A stretch of 64,000 bases of DNA, taken from the NCBI RefSeq assembly GCF_015234305.1, contig NZ_JADGMI010000008.1:1-64000 (forward strand). Direction: 5' to 3'. A program made the translations under genes and the position numbers. This DNA is from Superficieibacter sp. 1612_C1. GTDB lineage: Bacteria > Pseudomonadota > Gammaproteobacteria > Enterobacterales > Enterobacteriaceae. A model generated the notes under the pieces. It saw nothing but the letters and a program-made list of their open reading frames with translations. It ran no database searches and was not told the DNA's origin. This document shows, one piece after another, positions 1 to 10,280 of the stretch; positions within the stretch are counted from its first letter, which is position 1; each line of letters opens with the position of its first letter.

Positions 1-11
1 TAAACAGAATT

Positions 12-131
12 TGCCTGGCGGCAACAGCGCGGTGGTCCCACCTGACCCCATGCCGAACTCAGAAGTGAAACGCCGTAGCGCCGATGGTAGTGTGGGGTCT
101 CCCCATGCGAGAGTAGGGAACTGCCAGGCAT
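12..131 (+). rRNA. rrf: 5S ribosomal RNA
   Basis: The 120-nt segment has the enterobacterial 5S sequence, with complementary ends (TGCCTGGCGG near the 5' end and CTGCCAGGCAT at the 3' end) and the conserved internal CCCATGCCGAACTCAGAAGTG stretch. It differs from the E. coli sequence I remember at a few bases in helix I/loop A (CAACAG where E. coli has CCGTAG or CAGTAG). A Rho-independent terminator follows 10 nt later and mobB lies downstream, as at the end of E. coli rrnA. The 16S and 23S genes would lie left of the window. Confidence 0.98.
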
Positions 132-141
132 CAAATAAGTG

Positions 142-170
142 AAAAGCCCATCCTGACGGATGGGCTTTTT
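142..170 (+). terminator. rRNA operon terminator
   Basis: A 12-bp perfect stem (AAAAGCCCATCC / GGATGGGCTTTT) with a TGAC loop ends in a run of five T. It ends the rRNA operon just after the 5S gene. Confidence 0.95.
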
Positions 171-230
171 GCGTTCTGCCATAATAGTTATGCCTGATCC
201 TGCCAGTAAACACGATTATTGTACTGCTTC

Positions 231-264
231 CCCCAGGCCCGGTAAGCGCAGCGCCACCGGGCAA
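231..264. repeat. REP-like palindromic element
   Basis: The segment reads GGCCCGGTAAGCGCAGCGCCACCGGGC, an imperfect palindrome with the core of enterobacterial REP (repetitive extragenic palindromic) units. It sits in the convergent gap between the rRNA terminator and the 3' end of mobB, a usual REP location. Confidence 0.7.
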
Positions 265-284
265 AGCGAAACCAAAGCAAAAAA

Positions 285-800
285 CTATAATTTCTCCTGC
301 CCCGCTATCCACATCTCAATAAACACCACCATTTCCCCGACATCATTCAAATTCAGTACCGGCACATCCAGCGCCAGGGGAACATCGCTGGCAACAGCAA
401 TCACATGCGCATCCAGCGTCAGTTCGCCTGGCTCATACCCCGCACCGGCTCTGAAAAGCAGAATCTTTGCGATACTCTCCTGCTTAAATCCTTCTACCAA
501 CACCAGATCCAGGGTGGAATGATCCATCCGGCTGACCAGATAAGCCAGATCCAGCGTCTTCTCCTCCGGAGTTTCCGTCATAAGCGCCCAACGCTGCTGA
601 CTGGCCACCATCGTTTGTGCGGCACCCGCCTTACGTAACTCATAACTGTCCTTTCCGGGCTTATCGATATCCATATTATGATGCGTATGCTTAATCAGGC
701 CGGGCCGGAGACCTCGTTCACAGAGTGCAGGGATCAGTTTCTTAAGCAGCGTTGTCTTGCCAGTGCCGCTCCATGCCGCAATTGCCAGTACAGGGATCAT
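285..800 (-). CDS. mobB: Molybdopterin-guanine dinucleotide biosynthesis adaptor MobB
   Basis: MobB is a cytoplasmic P-loop GTP-binding protein that assists MobA in attaching GMP to molybdopterin for bis-MGD enzymes. The 171-residue product has a Walker A motif near the N-terminus (SGTGKTT, about residues 11-17), followed by the [16 protein letters not shown] segment typical of the family and VEGFK further on. It overlaps the end of mobA by 4 nt (ATGA), so the pair is a translationally coupled operon. The formate dehydrogenase O genes in this window are clients of the pathway. In E. coli mobB is dispensable, and I expect the same here. Confidence 0.96.
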   Translation of the reverse strand: MIPVLAIAAWSGTGKTTLLKKLIPALCERGLRPGLIKHTHHNMDIDKPGKDSYELRKAGAAQTMVASQQRWALMTETPEEKTLDLAYLVSRMDHSTLDLVLVEGFKQESIAKILLFRAGAGYEPGELTLDAHVIAVASDVPLALDVPVLNLNDVGEMVVFIEMWIAGQEKL

Positions 801-1381
801 CGTCTCTCCTGCCAGTGCGCCAGCTCTTCGGGCGTATTCACATTCACAAACGCCGCCGGGCGATCGCTAAAATCGACAGAATGCCCGCCGCTCTGCCGCA
901 GAAACACCATTACGCGGCGCTCACCGGCCTGAAGATAGTCCTGTAGCGATGGAATAAGACGCCGATGCAGCAGCGCAATCGCCGGGTGATCGCGTTCGCC
1001 GTCATTTACCCACACTGCGGGAGATCCCTTTATCTCTGCTTTAAAACGTGACAACAGATCGTCCGGGATAGCAGGCGTATCGCAGGGGCAAAAAAGAAAC
1101 CAGTCGCTGTTAATCTGCTGCATCACAGAAAGTATCCCTGCCAGCGGACCCGGGAAATCCGCCAGCGAATCCTCAATCACCGCAAGGCCGCTGACCTGGT
1201 AACTATCGAGATTACGATTCGCGCTAATCACAACGTTCTCTACCTGAGAAGACAGTTTATCGGCCACCCATTTCCACAACGGTCGCCCGTGGAGCTCAAT
1301 AAGCCCCTTATCTCTGCCCCCCATCCGCGTCGATCTCCCTCCAGCCAGCACGACGCCCGTTACTGCACTATCCTGATCCAC
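797..1381 (-). CDS. mobA: Molybdenum cofactor guanylyltransferase MobA
   Basis: MobA transfers GMP from GTP to molybdopterin to make the guanine-dinucleotide form used by DMSO-reductase family enzymes. The nucleotidyltransferase signature [15 protein letters not shown] with downstream DKG lies at the N-terminus. I chose a GTG start at 1381 because it gives 194 residues, the E. coli length, and has an AGAGGCG ribosome-binding site about 7 nt upstream. The longer ATG-initiated reading (244 residues from 1531) would run through the divergent yihD start and adds 50 residues unlike the family. It is the first gene of mobAB. Confidence 0.95.
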   Translation of the reverse strand: MDQDSAVTGVVLAGGRSTRMGGRDKGLIELHGRPLWKWVADKLSSQVENVVISANRNLDSYQVSGLAVIEDSLADFPGPLAGILSVMQQINSDWFLFCPCDTPAIPDDLLSRFKAEIKGSPAVWVNDGERDHPAIALLHRRLIPSLQDYLQAGERRVMVFLRQSGGHSVDFSDRPAAFVNVNTPEELAHWQERR

Positions 1382-1450
1382 TGATATCGCCTCTTTTATT
1401 GTGGGATTGACCCTGCTAACGTGTCTTAACGAGAAGTAAGGAGCCAAGCT

Positions 1451-1720
1451 ATGAAGTGTAAACGTCTTAACGAAGTGATTGAACTTCTTCAGCCCGCCTG
1501 GCAAAAAGAGCCGGAGCTGAACCTTATTCAATTTTTACAGAAACTGGCGACAGAGTCAGGATACGAAGGCGATCTCGCCGACCTTTCTGACGATATCCTG
1601 ATCTATCACCTGAAAATGCGCGACTCCTCTAAAGATGCCGTTATTCCGGGTATCCAGAAAGATTATGAAGAGGATTTTAAAACCGCGCTTCTTCGCGCAC
1701 GCGGCGTAATTAAAGAGTAA
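1451..1720 (+). CDS. yihD: YihD family protein (DUF1040)
   Basis: This small acidic 89-residue cytoplasmic protein matches enterobacterial YihD over its whole length (N-terminus [20 protein letters not shown]). Its molecular function is not established; in E. coli it lies upstream of srkA-dsbA as here. A TAAGGAG ribosome-binding site precedes the ATG by about 9 nt. It is divergent from mobAB and a 69-bp gap holds both promoters. Confidence 0.94.
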   Translation: MKCKRLNEVIELLQPAWQKEPELNLIQFLQKLATESGYEGDLADLSDDILIYHLKMRDSSKDAVIPGIQKDYEEDFKTALLRARGVIKE

Positions 1721-1794
1721 AACCTTGTAAGCGGAGCCTCCGAAAGCGCTGTGAAATGATATCCTGAATCATTCGTATTTTTTCGGATGCCAGG

Positions 1795-2781
1795 ATGAAC
1801 GACAAGGCTTTCACATTCCAGACATTACATCCGGATACCATCATGGATGCGCTGTTCGAACAGGGTATTCGGGTGGATTCCGGGCTTACGCCGCTCAATA
1901 GCTATGAAAACCGTGTCTACCAGTTTCAGGATGAAGATCGCCGCCGCTTTGTGGTCAAATTCTACCGTCCTGAACGCTGGTCTGCTGAGCAGATTCAGGA
2001 AGAACACCAGTTTGCACTGGAACTTCAGCATGATGATGTCCCCGTTGCTGCGCCGCTGAAATTTAACGATCGGACTCTGCTGACCCATCAGGGATTTTTC
2101 TATGCGATATTCCCGAGCATGGGCGGTCGTCAGTTCGAAGCGGATAACCTGGATCAGATGGAGTGGGTCGGGCGCTATCTTGGGCGTCTGCACCAGACCG
2201 GTCGTAAACACCCCTTTCAGTTCCGCCCGGCGATAGGCGTACAGGAATACCTGATCGCGCCACGGCAGATATTAGAAAACTGCACGCTGATCCCCGCCAG
2301 GCAAAAAGAGGCGTTTTTGCAGACCACCGACGCGCTGATCGACGCTGTTAATGGGCAATGGCATAATCGCTTTACGTCGCTACGTCTACACGGCGATTGT
2401 CATGCCGGCAATATTCTCTGGCGTGACGGTCCGCTGTTTGTGGATTTGGACGATGCGCGCAGCGGCCCGGCCATCCAGGATTTATGGATGCTGCTGAACG
2501 GAGACAAAGCTGAGCAGCGCATGCAGCTGGAAACCATCATTGAAGCCTATGAGGAATTCAGTGAGTTTAATTCCGATGAATTAGGACTGATTGAGCCTTT
2601 ACGTGCCATGAGGCTGGTTTATTATCTGGCATGGTTGATCCGTCGCTGGGATGACCCAGCTTTTCCGGCTAACTTCCCCTGGCTTGCCGAGGAAGATTAC
2701 TGGTACAGACAAAAACAAATATTCACCGAACAGATTCGGGTTCTACAAGAACCCCCTCTACAATTAACGCCAATGTATTAA
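1795..2781 (+). CDS. srkA: Stress response kinase A (SrkA/YihE/RdoA)
   Basis: SrkA is a cytoplasmic Ser/Thr protein kinase of the choline-kinase-like fold that protects cells during envelope and oxidative stress and counters MazEF-linked death in E. coli. The 328 residues carry the catalytic loop [12 protein letters not shown] and the metal-binding FVDLDDA motif that define the family. Length equals the E. coli protein. dsbA starts 26 nt downstream; in E. coli the two genes share Cpx-dependent transcription, and the close spacing here supports the same arrangement. Confidence 0.96.
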   Translation: MNDKAFTFQTLHPDTIMDALFEQGIRVDSGLTPLNSYENRVYQFQDEDRRRFVVKFYRPERWSAEQIQEEHQFALELQHDDVPVAAPLKFNDRTLLTHQGFFYAIFPSMGGRQFEADNLDQMEWVGRYLGRLHQTGRKHPFQFRPAIGVQEYLIAPRQILENCTLIPARQKEAFLQTTDALIDAVNGQWHNRFTSLRLHGDCHAGNILWRDGPLFVDLDDARSGPAIQDLWMLLNGDKAEQRMQLETIIEAYEEFSEFNSDELGLIEPLRAMRLVYYLAWLIRRWDDPAFPANFPWLAEEDYWYRQKQIFTEQIRVLQEPPLQLTPMY

Positions 2782-2807
2782 TGACTATATTCAGGAGAGA
2801 GTTACCA

Positions 2808-3431
2808 ATGAAAAAAATTTGGCTGGCACTGGCAGGTATGATTCTGGCATTTTGCGCATCAGCGGCACAAATCACCGATGGCAAGGAATATATCACGCTT
2901 GATAAACCGGCCGCTGGTGAGCCACAGGTGCTGGAATTTTTCTCATTCTATTGCCCGCACTGCTATGAATTTGAAGAAGTGCTGCACGTTTCGGATACGG
3001 TTAAACAGAAGCTGCCGCAAGGCACGAAGATGACAAAATACCATGTTGAATTCCTTGGCCCCTTGGGCAAAGAGATGACGCAAGCATGGGCCGTTGCGGT
3101 AGCGCTGGGTGTGGAAGATAAAATCACCGCCCCGATGTTTAACGCGGTACAAAAAACGCAATCTGTACAATCTGTCGCCGATATTCGTAAGGTATTCGTG
3201 GATGCGGGCGTTAAAGGTGAAGAATACGACGCCGCGTGGAACAGCTTTGTGGTGAAATCGCTGGTCGCTCAGCAGGAAAAAGCCGCTGCCGATCTGCAAC
3301 TCCAGGGCGTGCCTGCAATGTACGTGAATGGTAAATACCAGCTCAATCCGCAGGGTATGGACACCAGCAATATGGATGTCTTTATCCAGCAGTACGCAAA
3401 CACCGTGAAGCAGCTGGTTGAGAAAAAATAA
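2808..3431 (+). CDS. dsbA: Periplasmic thiol:disulfide oxidoreductase DsbA
   Basis: DsbA introduces disulfide bonds into newly exported proteins and is re-oxidised by DsbB. The product of 207 residues has a Sec signal peptide ([19 protein letters not shown]), a thioredoxin fold with an inserted helical domain, the active site CPHC, and the cis-proline loop GVPAMYV. I chose the ATG at 2808, preceded by CAGGAGAG; an in-frame ATG 27 nt earlier would place residues before the signal peptide. A strong terminator follows. Confidence 0.97.
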   Translation: MKKIWLALAGMILAFCASAAQITDGKEYITLDKPAAGEPQVLEFFSFYCPHCYEFEEVLHVSDTVKQKLPQGTKMTKYHVEFLGPLGKEMTQAWAVAVALGVEDKITAPMFNAVQKTQSVQSVADIRKVFVDAGVKGEEYDAAWNSFVVKSLVAQQEKAAADLQLQGVPAMYVNGKYQLNPQGMDTSNMDVFIQQYANTVKQLVEKK

Positions 3432-3448
3432 CGCTGCTTTAAACGTTA

Positions 3449-3482
3449 AAAACGCCTGAGCGAATACCTCAGGCGTTTTTTT
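3449..3482 (+). terminator. Rho-independent terminator after dsbA
   Basis: The stem AAACGCCTGAG / CTCAGGCGTTT with a short loop is followed by a run of T, starting about 20 nt after the dsbA stop codon. Confidence 0.93.
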
Positions 3483-3625
3483 ATGTCTGTAATAAAAAAA
3501 TAGCGCAAACGCTGGACAACACGCGCATAAAAAACGATAGTGCTAAATCTTGTAACTTTTTGTTTTTATTGTATTAATTATAGCTTCCATGAATTAATGG
3601 AGCAATTTTATTAAGGATGATGAAT

Positions 3626-5095
3626 ATGAAGAAATCAACAGTTGCCGTAGGCGTAATTATCGCTCTTGGCGTGGTATGGACCGGTAGCGCATGGTATACC
3701 GGAAAACAGCTGGAAAAGAATGTTGAGGCTGTGGTTAACAAGGTAACAGCCGACACCAGTAAAAAACTGGATGCCGAAATCCATTCAACCGTTAAAGATT
3801 TCCATCGCGGTTGGTTTAGTAGCCATTTTATTCTTGATATCGCGCCGGTAAAAGGTATCACCATTGACGGGATAAAATCTAACCAGAGCTTACAATTAAA
3901 CGTCGATGTTGACCATGGACCTTTCCCTCTGGCCCGTGTTAGCTCAGGAAATATTCTACCTGCTATGGCCTCAGCCAAACTGTCATTAGTTAATAATGAA
4001 CTAACCAGGGCAGTATTTGACGGTGCAAAAGGGAGAAGTCCGGTAGAGGCCATCATCAATTTTGCCTGGGGCGGTGCGATTTCATCTGACATTACCTTTG
4101 CACCGGCTGAATATAAGGACCAAAACAATTCGTTAACGTTCGAAGGCGCGTCATACCATGTCGATGCTAATGCATCCATGAACGCCTTTGATTATGAGGG
4201 TAAAAGCAAAAAAATTACCTTTTCAGGTAAAAATAACATTGAAGTCGTTGTACCGGGCATGACGTTTTCGGGTCATCAAAACAAGACGCCGTTTGACTTT
4301 ATGACGGGCGATCAACGGCTCGATTTTGAAAGCATCAATATTAACGCGGCTGGCAAACCTGTCGCCCGATTTGACGGTCTGAGCTTTGGTGCTAATGTCG
4401 ATCTTTCCGCTGACAATAAAAAGCTGAATGCTAAAGGCGAATATGCAGTCGCCTCGTTGAGCGTTCAGGGGCAGGATTTCGGTGGAGGTAAAATCGCTAT
4501 GGATCTCGCCTCATTAGATGTTGTTGCCTTTGCTGATTTCATGAAAGATTACCGACAGCTCGGTAAAGAACTTGTCGCGAGTACGCCTGCTCAGCAAATA
4601 GATCCAAACTATATCAGTAGCAAGTTAAAAGCGTTGATAGTGTCGCATGCCAGCAAGCTGAAAAAAGGCGAGCCGGAAGTGAAGTGGCTTATCAACTGGA
4701 AAAATGAGAAAGGCGAGGCCGCGTTAAATCTGGATTATCAGGCTGCTGATACCAATAAGCGATTAGATGACAGCGCAAATGAGACGGCGGCGCTGGATAG
4801 CCAGCTCAAATACGTTGCAGCTAAGCTGGTTCTACCCGTGGATATGGCTATTGAAGTGGGCAAAAAGGGTTTGATGGTCGCAGAGCATAAATCTGAAGAA
4901 AGTGCGAAAGCTAAGGCAACTCAGGGCGTTAACGGTCTGGTGGGGCTGGGGAGTATGTTTAAGCTTATTACCCTGGAAAACAATACGGTTAAAATGGACG
5001 TGCGATATAGCCAGGGTTACATCACTCTCAATGGTAAAAAAATGACCGTCGATGAATTCCGTCAGCAATATGGTCGGCTTGGCTCTCTTCATTAA
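3626..5095 (+). CDS. yihF: YihF family protein (DUF945)
   Basis: The 489-residue product begins with a hydrophobic signal-anchor (TVAVGVIIALGVVWTGSAW) and continues as a long beta-rich, probably periplasmic domain of the DUF945 family, which also includes YdgA. Function is unknown. I chose the third in-frame ATG (3626) because the ribosome-binding site AAGGA at 3613-3617 is correctly spaced for it and would overlap the first ATG (3617). It lies between dsbA and polA as in E. coli. Confidence 0.9.
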   Translation: MKKSTVAVGVIIALGVVWTGSAWYTGKQLEKNVEAVVNKVTADTSKKLDAEIHSTVKDFHRGWFSSHFILDIAPVKGITIDGIKSNQSLQLNVDVDHGPFPLARVSSGNILPAMASAKLSLVNNELTRAVFDGAKGRSPVEAIINFAWGGAISSDITFAPAEYKDQNNSLTFEGASYHVDANASMNAFDYEGKSKKITFSGKNNIEVVVPGMTFSGHQNKTPFDFMTGDQRLDFESININAAGKPVARFDGLSFGANVDLSADNKKLNAKGEYAVASLSVQGQDFGGGKIAMDLASLDVVAFADFMKDYRQLGKELVASTPAQQIDPNYISSKLKALIVSHASKLKKGEPEVKWLINWKNEKGEAALNLDYQAADTNKRLDDSANETAALDSQLKYVAAKLVLPVDMAIEVGKKGLMVAEHKSEESAKAKATQGVNGLVGLGSMFKLITLENNTVKMDVRYSQGYITLNGKKMTVDEFRQQYGRLGSLH

Positions 5096-5108
5096 TCTGC
5101 TTTAATGC

Positions 5109-5144
5109 TTCGCTCAGGCTGCGGGTGTGAATAGCCTGAGCGAA
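5109..5144. other. Perfect inverted repeat after yihF
   Basis: A 12-bp perfect inverted repeat (TTCGCTCAGGCT / AGCCTGAGCGAA) surrounds a 12-nt loop 14 nt after the yihF stop. No T-run follows, so a standard intrinsic terminator is not shown. The stem shares CCTGAGCGAA with the dsbA terminator region. Confidence 0.6.
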
Positions 5145-5469
5145 TGCGCAAAATGTGACACTACCCACACCAGACTAATAAAAAAATAGTACTTATATCC
5201 ACATCGGTTAAATTACCAGCATTGATCCTGAAATAACCGCGGATCCTCAATAATCCTATGAATATAAAGAAATTTACCCACGTAAAAACTCCAGGCTTTT
5301 TCTCTTTTATACGAGCATAAAATTCTATGCACAAAGTTATCCACAGGATAACTCTGCGATCGATCCTCAGGATCGGAGATTCTTTTCGATCAATTTAAGG
5401 GAAAAATTCAAGTTTTTATCCGGTCTGTGGCATCCTTTAACCATAAACTGATAAACAGGCATGGAAATT
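5145..5469 (+). promoter_or_regulatory. polA upstream region with DnaA-box palindrome and GATC cluster
   Basis: This gene-free stretch holds a consensus DnaA box TTATCCACA at 5337-5345 embedded in the palindrome GTTATCCACAGGATAAC (5336-5352). A second palindrome, CGATCCTCAGGATCG, lies at 5361-5375. GATC (Dam) sites occur at 5224, 5242, 5358, 5362, 5371 and 5388, four of them within 34 bp. Function is not proven; the arrangement is compatible with DnaA/SeqA-linked control of polA. Confidence 0.55.
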
Positions 5470-8256
5470 ATGGTTCAGATCTCAGAAAACCCACTCATCC
5501 TGGTTGATGGCTCATCTTACCTTTACCGGGCCTATCATGCGTTTCCTCCTCTGACCAATAGTGCCGGAGAACCGACGGGCGCAATGTACGGCGTGCTCAA
5601 CATGCTGCGTAGTCTGATCATGCAGTATCAGCCTACCCACGCGGTTGTGGTCTTTGACGCTAAAGGTAAAACCTTCCGCGACGAACTGTTTGAGCATTAC
5701 AAATCCCACCGTCCGCCGATGCCGGACGATCTGCGTGCGCAGATCGAACCGCTGCATGCGATGGTGAAAGCGATGGGCCTGCCGCTGATGGCGGTGTCCG
5801 GCGTCGAGGCGGATGACGTTATTGGTACGCTGGCGCGTGAAGCGGACAAAGCGGGACGTCCGGTATTGATCAGCACCGGCGATAAAGACATGGCGCAGCT
5901 GGTGACGCCAAATATCACGCTCATCAACACCATGACCAATACCATCCTCGGGCCGGAAGAAGTCGCGACCAAATACGGCGTGCCGCCAGAACTGATCATT
6001 GATTTCCTCGCTCTGATGGGCGATTCGTCAGATAACATCCCTGGCGTGCCGGGTGTCGGAGAGAAAACCGCGCAGGCATTGTTACAGGGGCTGGGTGGCC
6101 TCGATACGCTTTACGCCGAGCCGGAAAAAATAGCTGGCCTCTCCTTCCGCGGTGCGAAAACCATGGCCGCGAAGCTGGAGCAAAATAAAGAGGTGGCTTA
6201 CCTCTCCTATCAGCTGGCAACCATCAAAACGGATGTCGAACTGGAGCTGACCTGCGAACAACTTGAAGTACAGCAGCCTGCGGTTGAAGAGCTGCTGGCG
6301 CTATTCAAAAAATACGAATTTAAGCGCTGGTTTACCGACGTTGAAGCGGGCAAATGGCTACAGGCGAAAGGGGCGAAACCGGCGGCAAAACCTCAGGAGA
6401 CGCTGGTGGTGGAGGCGGACGTAACCCCGACGGTCGCCACATTGTCATCGGAACATTACGTCACTATTCTTGATGAAGAAACGCTGCAAAGCTGGATTGC
6501 CACGCTGAAGAAGACCCCGGTATTTGCGTTCGATACCGAAACCGACAGCCTGGATAATATCAGCGCTAACCTGGTCGGCATCTCTTTCGCCACCGAGCCG
6601 GGTGTTGCCGCCTATATCCCCGTCGCGCATGACTACCTTGACGCACCGGATCAAATTTCCCGCGAGCGAGCGCTCGAATTGCTCAAGCCGCTGCTGGAAG
6701 ATGAAACGCTTTTGAAAGTGGGGCAAAACCTGAAGTTCGATCGCGGTATTTTGCAGAATTACGGCATCGAACTGCGCGGCATCGCCTTTGATACCATGCT
6801 GGAATCCTACACCCTGGACAGCGTGGTGGGTCGTCATGACATGGATTCTCTGTCCGATCGCTGGCTGAAGCATAAAACGGTCTCCTTTGAGGAAATTGCC
6901 GGGAAAGGGAAAAACCAGCTCACCTTCAATCAGATCGCGCTGGAAGAGGCCGGGCACTATGCGGCGGAGGATGCTGACGTCACGCTGCAACTGCACCTGA
7001 AAATGTGGCCGGAACTGCAACAGCACGCTGGCCCGCTCAATATCTTCCAGAACATTGAAATGCCGCTGGTGCCGGTAATTTCTCGTATTGAGCGCAACGG
7101 CGTCAAAATCGATCCGGCGGTGTTGCATAAACACTCCGGTGAAATTGCGCTACGCCTGACCGAACTTGAGCAGAAGGCGCACGACATCGCGGGCGAGCCG
7201 TTTAATCTCTCCTCGACGAAACAGCTGCAAACGATCCTGTTTGAGAAGCAGGGCATTAAGCCGCTGAAGAAAACGCCTGGCGGCGCACCGTCCACGTCGG
7301 AAGAGGTGCTGGAAGAGCTGGCGCTGGATTACCCGCTGCCGAAAGTCATCCTGGAATATCGCGGCCTGGCGAAGCTGAAATCGACCTACACCGATAAGCT
7401 GCCGCTGATGATTAACCCGAAAACCGGTCGCGTTCACACCTCCTATCACCAGGCGGTCACGGCCACGGGACGGCTTTCTTCAACCGATCCTAACCTGCAA
7501 AATATTCCGGTGCGTAATGACGAAGGCCGCCGTATCCGTCAGGCTTTTATCGCGCCGGAAGATTACGTCATTGTCTCCGCCGACTACTCGCAAATCGAAC
7601 TGCGCATCATGGCGCACCTGTCGCGTGATAAGGGACTGCTGACAGCGTTTGCTGAAGGGAAAGACATTCACCGCGCCACGGCGGCGGAAGTGTTTGGCCT
7701 GCCGCTGGATCGCGTGACAAACGAGCAGCGCCGCAGTGCGAAAGCGATTAACTTCGGCCTGATCTACGGGATGAGCGCCTTCGGCCTGTCGCGCCAGCTC
7801 AACATTCCGCGTAAAGAGTCGCAGAAGTATATGGACCTCTACTTCGAGCGCTACCCTGGTGTACTGGAGTACATGGAGCGAACCCGTGCTCAGGCGAAAG
7901 AGAAAGGCTACGTGGAGACGCTGGACGGACGCCGTCTCTACCTGCCGGACATCAAATCCAGCAACGCGGCACGTCGTGCTGGCGCAGAGCGTGCGGCCAT
8001 CAATGCCCCGATGCAGGGTACCGCGGCGGACATTATCAAACGCGCCATGATTGCCGTTGATGCCTGGCTGGAAACGGAAAAACCGCGCGTGCGGATGATC
8101 ATGCAGGTACACGATGAGCTGGTATTTGAAGTGCATAAAGATGACGTCGCAGCCGTGTCGAAAAAGATCCATGAACTGATGGAAAACTGTACCCAGCTTG
8201 ACGTGCCGTTGCTGGTGGAAGTGGATAGCGGTAAAAACTGGGATCAAGCTCACTAA
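5470..8256 (+). CDS. polA: DNA polymerase I
   Basis: PolA fills gaps and removes RNA primers during repair and lagging-strand synthesis. The 928 residues show the 5'-3' exonuclease domain (about 1-320, with GDKDMAQL and [18 protein letters not shown]), the 3'-5' proofreading domain (about 325-515, FDTETDSLD as Exo I), and the family A polymerase domain (motif [10 protein letters not shown], motif [15 protein letters not shown], motif C VHDELVFE). I chose the ATG at 5470 to match the 928-residue E. coli protein; an in-frame ATG at 5461 would add MEI. All catalytic motifs are intact. Confidence 0.97.
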   Translation: MVQISENPLILVDGSSYLYRAYHAFPPLTNSAGEPTGAMYGVLNMLRSLIMQYQPTHAVVVFDAKGKTFRDELFEHYKSHRPPMPDDLRAQIEPLHAMVKAMGLPLMAVSGVEADDVIGTLAREADKAGRPVLISTGDKDMAQLVTPNITLINTMTNTILGPEEVATKYGVPPELIIDFLALMGDSSDNIPGVPGVGEKTAQALLQGLGGLDTLYAEPEKIAGLSFRGAKTMAAKLEQNKEVAYLSYQLATIKTDVELELTCEQLEVQQPAVEELLALFKKYEFKRWFTDVEAGKWLQAKGAKPAAKPQETLVVEADVTPTVATLSSEHYVTILDEETLQSWIATLKKTPVFAFDTETDSLDNISANLVGISFATEPGVAAYIPVAHDYLDAPDQISRERALELLKPLLEDETLLKVGQNLKFDRGILQNYGIELRGIAFDTMLESYTLDSVVGRHDMDSLSDRWLKHKTVSFEEIAGKGKNQLTFNQIALEEAGHYAAEDADVTLQLHLKMWPELQQHAGPLNIFQNIEMPLVPVISRIERNGVKIDPAVLHKHSGEIALRLTELEQKAHDIAGEPFNLSSTKQLQTILFEKQGIKPLKKTPGGAPSTSEEVLEELALDYPLPKVILEYRGLAKLKSTYTDKLPLMINPKTGRVHTSYHQAVTATGRLSSTDPNLQNIPVRNDEGRRIRQAFIAPEDYVIVSADYSQIELRIMAHLSRDKGLLTAFAEGKDIHRATAAEVFGLPLDRVTNEQRRSAKAINFGLIYGMSAFGLSRQLNIPRKESQKYMDLYFERYPGVLEYMERTRAQAKEKGYVETLDGRRLYLPDIKSSNAARRAGAERAAINAPMQGTAADIIKRAMIAVDAWLETEKPRVRMIMQVHDELVFEVHKDDVAAVSKKIHELMENCTQLDVPLLVEVDSGKNWDQAH

Positions 8257-8308
8257 GATTTGGCTGCAATAAGCGCTTTCTTGTAAGTAAGCAACATAAC
8301 TTATCGCG

Positions 8309-8330
8309 TTTTGTGATGAACATTAGAATT
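8309..8330 (+). promoter_or_regulatory. Possible CRP half-site upstream of spf
   Basis: The sequence TTTTGTGATGAACATTAGAATT has a perfect left half (TGTGA) and a poor right half of the CRP consensus. It lies about 75-95 bp before the Spot 42 start. In E. coli CRP-cAMP represses spf, so a site is expected in this area, but this match is weak. Confidence 0.3.
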
Positions 8331-8403
8331 CGGTATGTAAAGAATGAAAAAAAATTACAAAAAGGGCTTCGCAGGTGGCTAAAAAAAGAGTAGAGTTATT
8401 CGC

Positions 8404-8512
8404 GTAGGGTACAGAGGTAAGATGTTCTATCTTTCAGACCTTTTACTTCACGTAATCGGATTTGGCTGAATATTTTAGCCGCCCCGGTCAGTAATGGCCG
8501 GGGCGTTTTTTA
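8404..8512 (+). ncRNA. spf: Spot 42 small RNA
   Basis: The 109-nt segment starts with GTAGGGTACAGAGGTAAG and matches E. coli Spot 42 almost base for base, ending in the GC-rich terminator hairpin GCCCCGGTCAGTAATGGCCGGGGC plus a T-run. Spot 42 is an Hfq-dependent sRNA that represses galK and many catabolic genes when glucose is present. Position between polA and engB is conserved. The differences from E. coli I can see are compensated changes in the terminator stem. Confidence 0.97.
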
Positions 8513-8551
8513 TTGGGCGAAACAAAAGAACGCGGACTACGCCGCGCCTGC

Positions 8552-9184
8552 TTATTCAGCGTCTTCTTCTTCAGTGACCGGAGGAAGATCGCTAAACCAG
8601 CTATCCAGCTTCTGCCGCAGTTTATCCACGCCCAGTTTCTTCAGCGACGAAAACGCTTCAACCTGCACATCGCCATTAAAGGCCAGCACCGCTTCACGAA
8701 CCATATTGAGCTGCGCTTTGCGTGCGCCGCTGGCCAGTTTATCCGCTTTGGTAAGCAGCACCAGCACCTGAATATTGCTCTCCACGGCCCACTGGATCAT
8801 CTGCTGATCGAGATCTTTAAGCGGATGACGGATATCCATCAGGATCACCACGCCCTGCAAACACTGGCGTTTTTCCAGATATTCGCCGAGCGCGCGCTGC
8901 CACTTAATTTTCATCTCTTCAGGGACTTCGGCATAGCCATAGCCCGGAAGGTCAACCAGACGCTTGCCCTCAGCCACTTCAAACAGGTTAATCAGCTGGG
9001 TACGACCCGGCGTCTTGGAAGTTCGCGCGAGGTTTTTCTGGTTGGTCAGCGTATTCAGGGCGCTCGATTTGCCCGCGTTGGAGCGGCCAGCGAAAGCCAC
9101 TTCTATGCCGGTATCGCCGGGAAGATGGCGAATATCCGGTGCACTGGTAACAAAGTGCGTTTGTTGATAATTAAAACTTGTCAA
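8552..9184 (-). CDS. engB: Ribosome biogenesis GTPase EngB (YihA/YsxC)
   Basis: EngB is an essential GTPase needed for 50S subunit assembly. The 210-residue product has G1 [10 protein letters not shown]2-region TPGRTQ, G3 [10 protein letters not shown] and G4 TKADK, in order and complete, and an acidic tail. It is convergent with spf (the stop codon is 39 nt past the Spot 42 end) and divergent from csrC. Length equals the E. coli protein. Confidence 0.97.
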   Translation of the reverse strand: MTSFNYQQTHFVTSAPDIRHLPGDTGIEVAFAGRSNAGKSSALNTLTNQKNLARTSKTPGRTQLINLFEVAEGKRLVDLPGYGYAEVPEEMKIKWQRALGEYLEKRQCLQGVVILMDIRHPLKDLDQQMIQWAVESNIQVLVLLTKADKLASGARKAQLNMVREAVLAFNGDVQVEAFSSLKKLGVDKLRQKLDSWFSDLPPVTEEEDAE

Positions 9185-9460
9185 AATGGCCGTCTCCGTT
9201 AATTCAGGCGTTGGCGGCGATTATACCCGATCAACGGAAAAAGACTGTTTTTTCGGCTGGGTAGCGGCCATGTAAGCAAAAGCCATACGCTTTGTGAGAC
9301 ATTGACCATAATCCTTATGGGAGATTGCTGGCGCGTTTCCCTAAGCTAAATTTTTTTATCGCTATAAATCATAGAGTTAGTTTTTAAGTTTTTTCCGATT
9401 ACCCTTTCTTACGTCTCGCTGTACCTTGTATACCCATCACAGTACGGTAAAGTGTGACTC

Positions 9461-9706
9461 ACAGGCGAGGACGCCAGCAGGATTGATGACTCAGGATGAG
9501 GGTCAGGAGCGCCAGGAGGCGAAGACGCAGGATTGTCAGGAAGACAGACGTCCGGAGACGTTTTACAAGGAAAGGGAACTGCAACATGGATTGTTCCAGC
9601 TAAGGGATAAACAGGGTTGGTTGTAAGCAAACAGGGATTGTGGAGCCCCTTGAGGGTGTGAGTCAGGAAAAAAGGCGACAGAGTAATCTGTCGCCTTTTT
9701 TCTTTG
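9461..9706 (+). ncRNA. csrC: CsrC regulatory RNA (CsrA antagonist)
   Basis: This roughly 246-nt RNA matches E. coli CsrC in its 5' half (GACTCAGGATGAGGGTCAGGA and following) and in the terminator AAAAAAGGCGACAGAGTAATCTGTCGCC plus T-run. I count about 15 GGA triplets, several in hairpin-loop contexts such as GTCAGGAAGAC and CGTCCGGAGACG, which sequester the translation regulator CsrA. The middle and 3' part are diverged from E. coli. The 5' end is set by alignment to E. coli and may be off by a few bases. Confidence 0.93.
9667..9703 (+). terminator. csrC terminator
   Basis: The stem AAAAAAGGCGACAGA / TCTGTCGCCTTTTTT closes with a short loop (GTAA) and ends in T residues. It forms the 3' end of csrC. 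Confidence 0.95.
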
Positions 9707-9770
9707 CTTGCTTTCTGTTAGATTCCGCCTCAATTCTATACTAAAGAAAACGGCTTAAAGATCTCAGATT

Positions 9771-10277
9771 ATGAAAAAACCAGCATCGGCACCGCGCAGT
9801 AAAGTCCGCCGCAAAACGCGTGAAGAGTTGAATCAGGAAGCGCGCGCGCTCAAGCGCAAGAAAAAGCACCGTGGTCACTCGGCGGGCAGCCGCGCAACCG
9901 GCAGTGAAAGCGCCTCCGGCGGCAAAGGCCAGAAACAGCAAAAAGATCCGCGTATTGGCAGTAAGACACCGATTCCGCTGGGCGTTACCGACGCGCCAGT
10001 CACCAGGCAGCACAAACCAAAGAGCGAGAAACCTATGCTTTCACCGCAGGATGAGCTGGATATGCTGGAGAACGATGAGCGCCTGGACGCGCTGCTGGAA
10101 CGTCTGGAAGAGGGAGAAGCCCTGACTGCTGAAGAGCAAACCTGGGTCGATGCCAAACTGGACCGTATTGACGAACTGATGCAGAAACTCGGCCTCTCTT
10201 ACGATGATGATGAAGAGGATGAGGACGAGGAAGAAAAGCAGGAAGATATGATGCGCCTGCTGAAAGGCGGAAAGTAA
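9771..10277 (+). CDS. yihI: Der GTPase-activating protein YihI
   Basis: YihI stimulates the GTPase of Der (EngA), a 50S assembly factor, and in E. coli acts as a brake on ribosome biogenesis. The 168-residue product has a Lys/Arg-rich N-terminal half (residues 1-65), a helical middle part ([20 protein letters not shown]) and a very acidic stretch near residues 145-158 ([13 protein letters not shown]). The neighbour engB belongs to the same process. A small reading frame starts 3 nt after its stop. Confidence 0.94.
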   Translation: MKKPASAPRSKVRRKTREELNQEARALKRKKKHRGHSAGSRATGSESASGGKGQKQQKDPRIGSKTPIPLGVTDAPVTRQHKPKSEKPMLSPQDELDMLENDERLDALLERLEEGEALTAEEQTWVDAKLDRIDELMQKLGLSYDDDEEDEDEEEKQEDMMRLLKGGK

Positions 10278-10280
10278 CGT

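Noticed and set aside
1382-1531. N-terminal 50-residue extension of MobA
   Set aside because: It overlaps the divergent yihD start, is unlike the family, and the GTG at 1381 gives exactly the E. coli length with a good ribosome-binding site.
6445-7134. 229-codon frame antisense to polA
   Set aside because: It is a shadow frame in GC-rich coding DNA; no family motifs or ribosome-binding site are visible.
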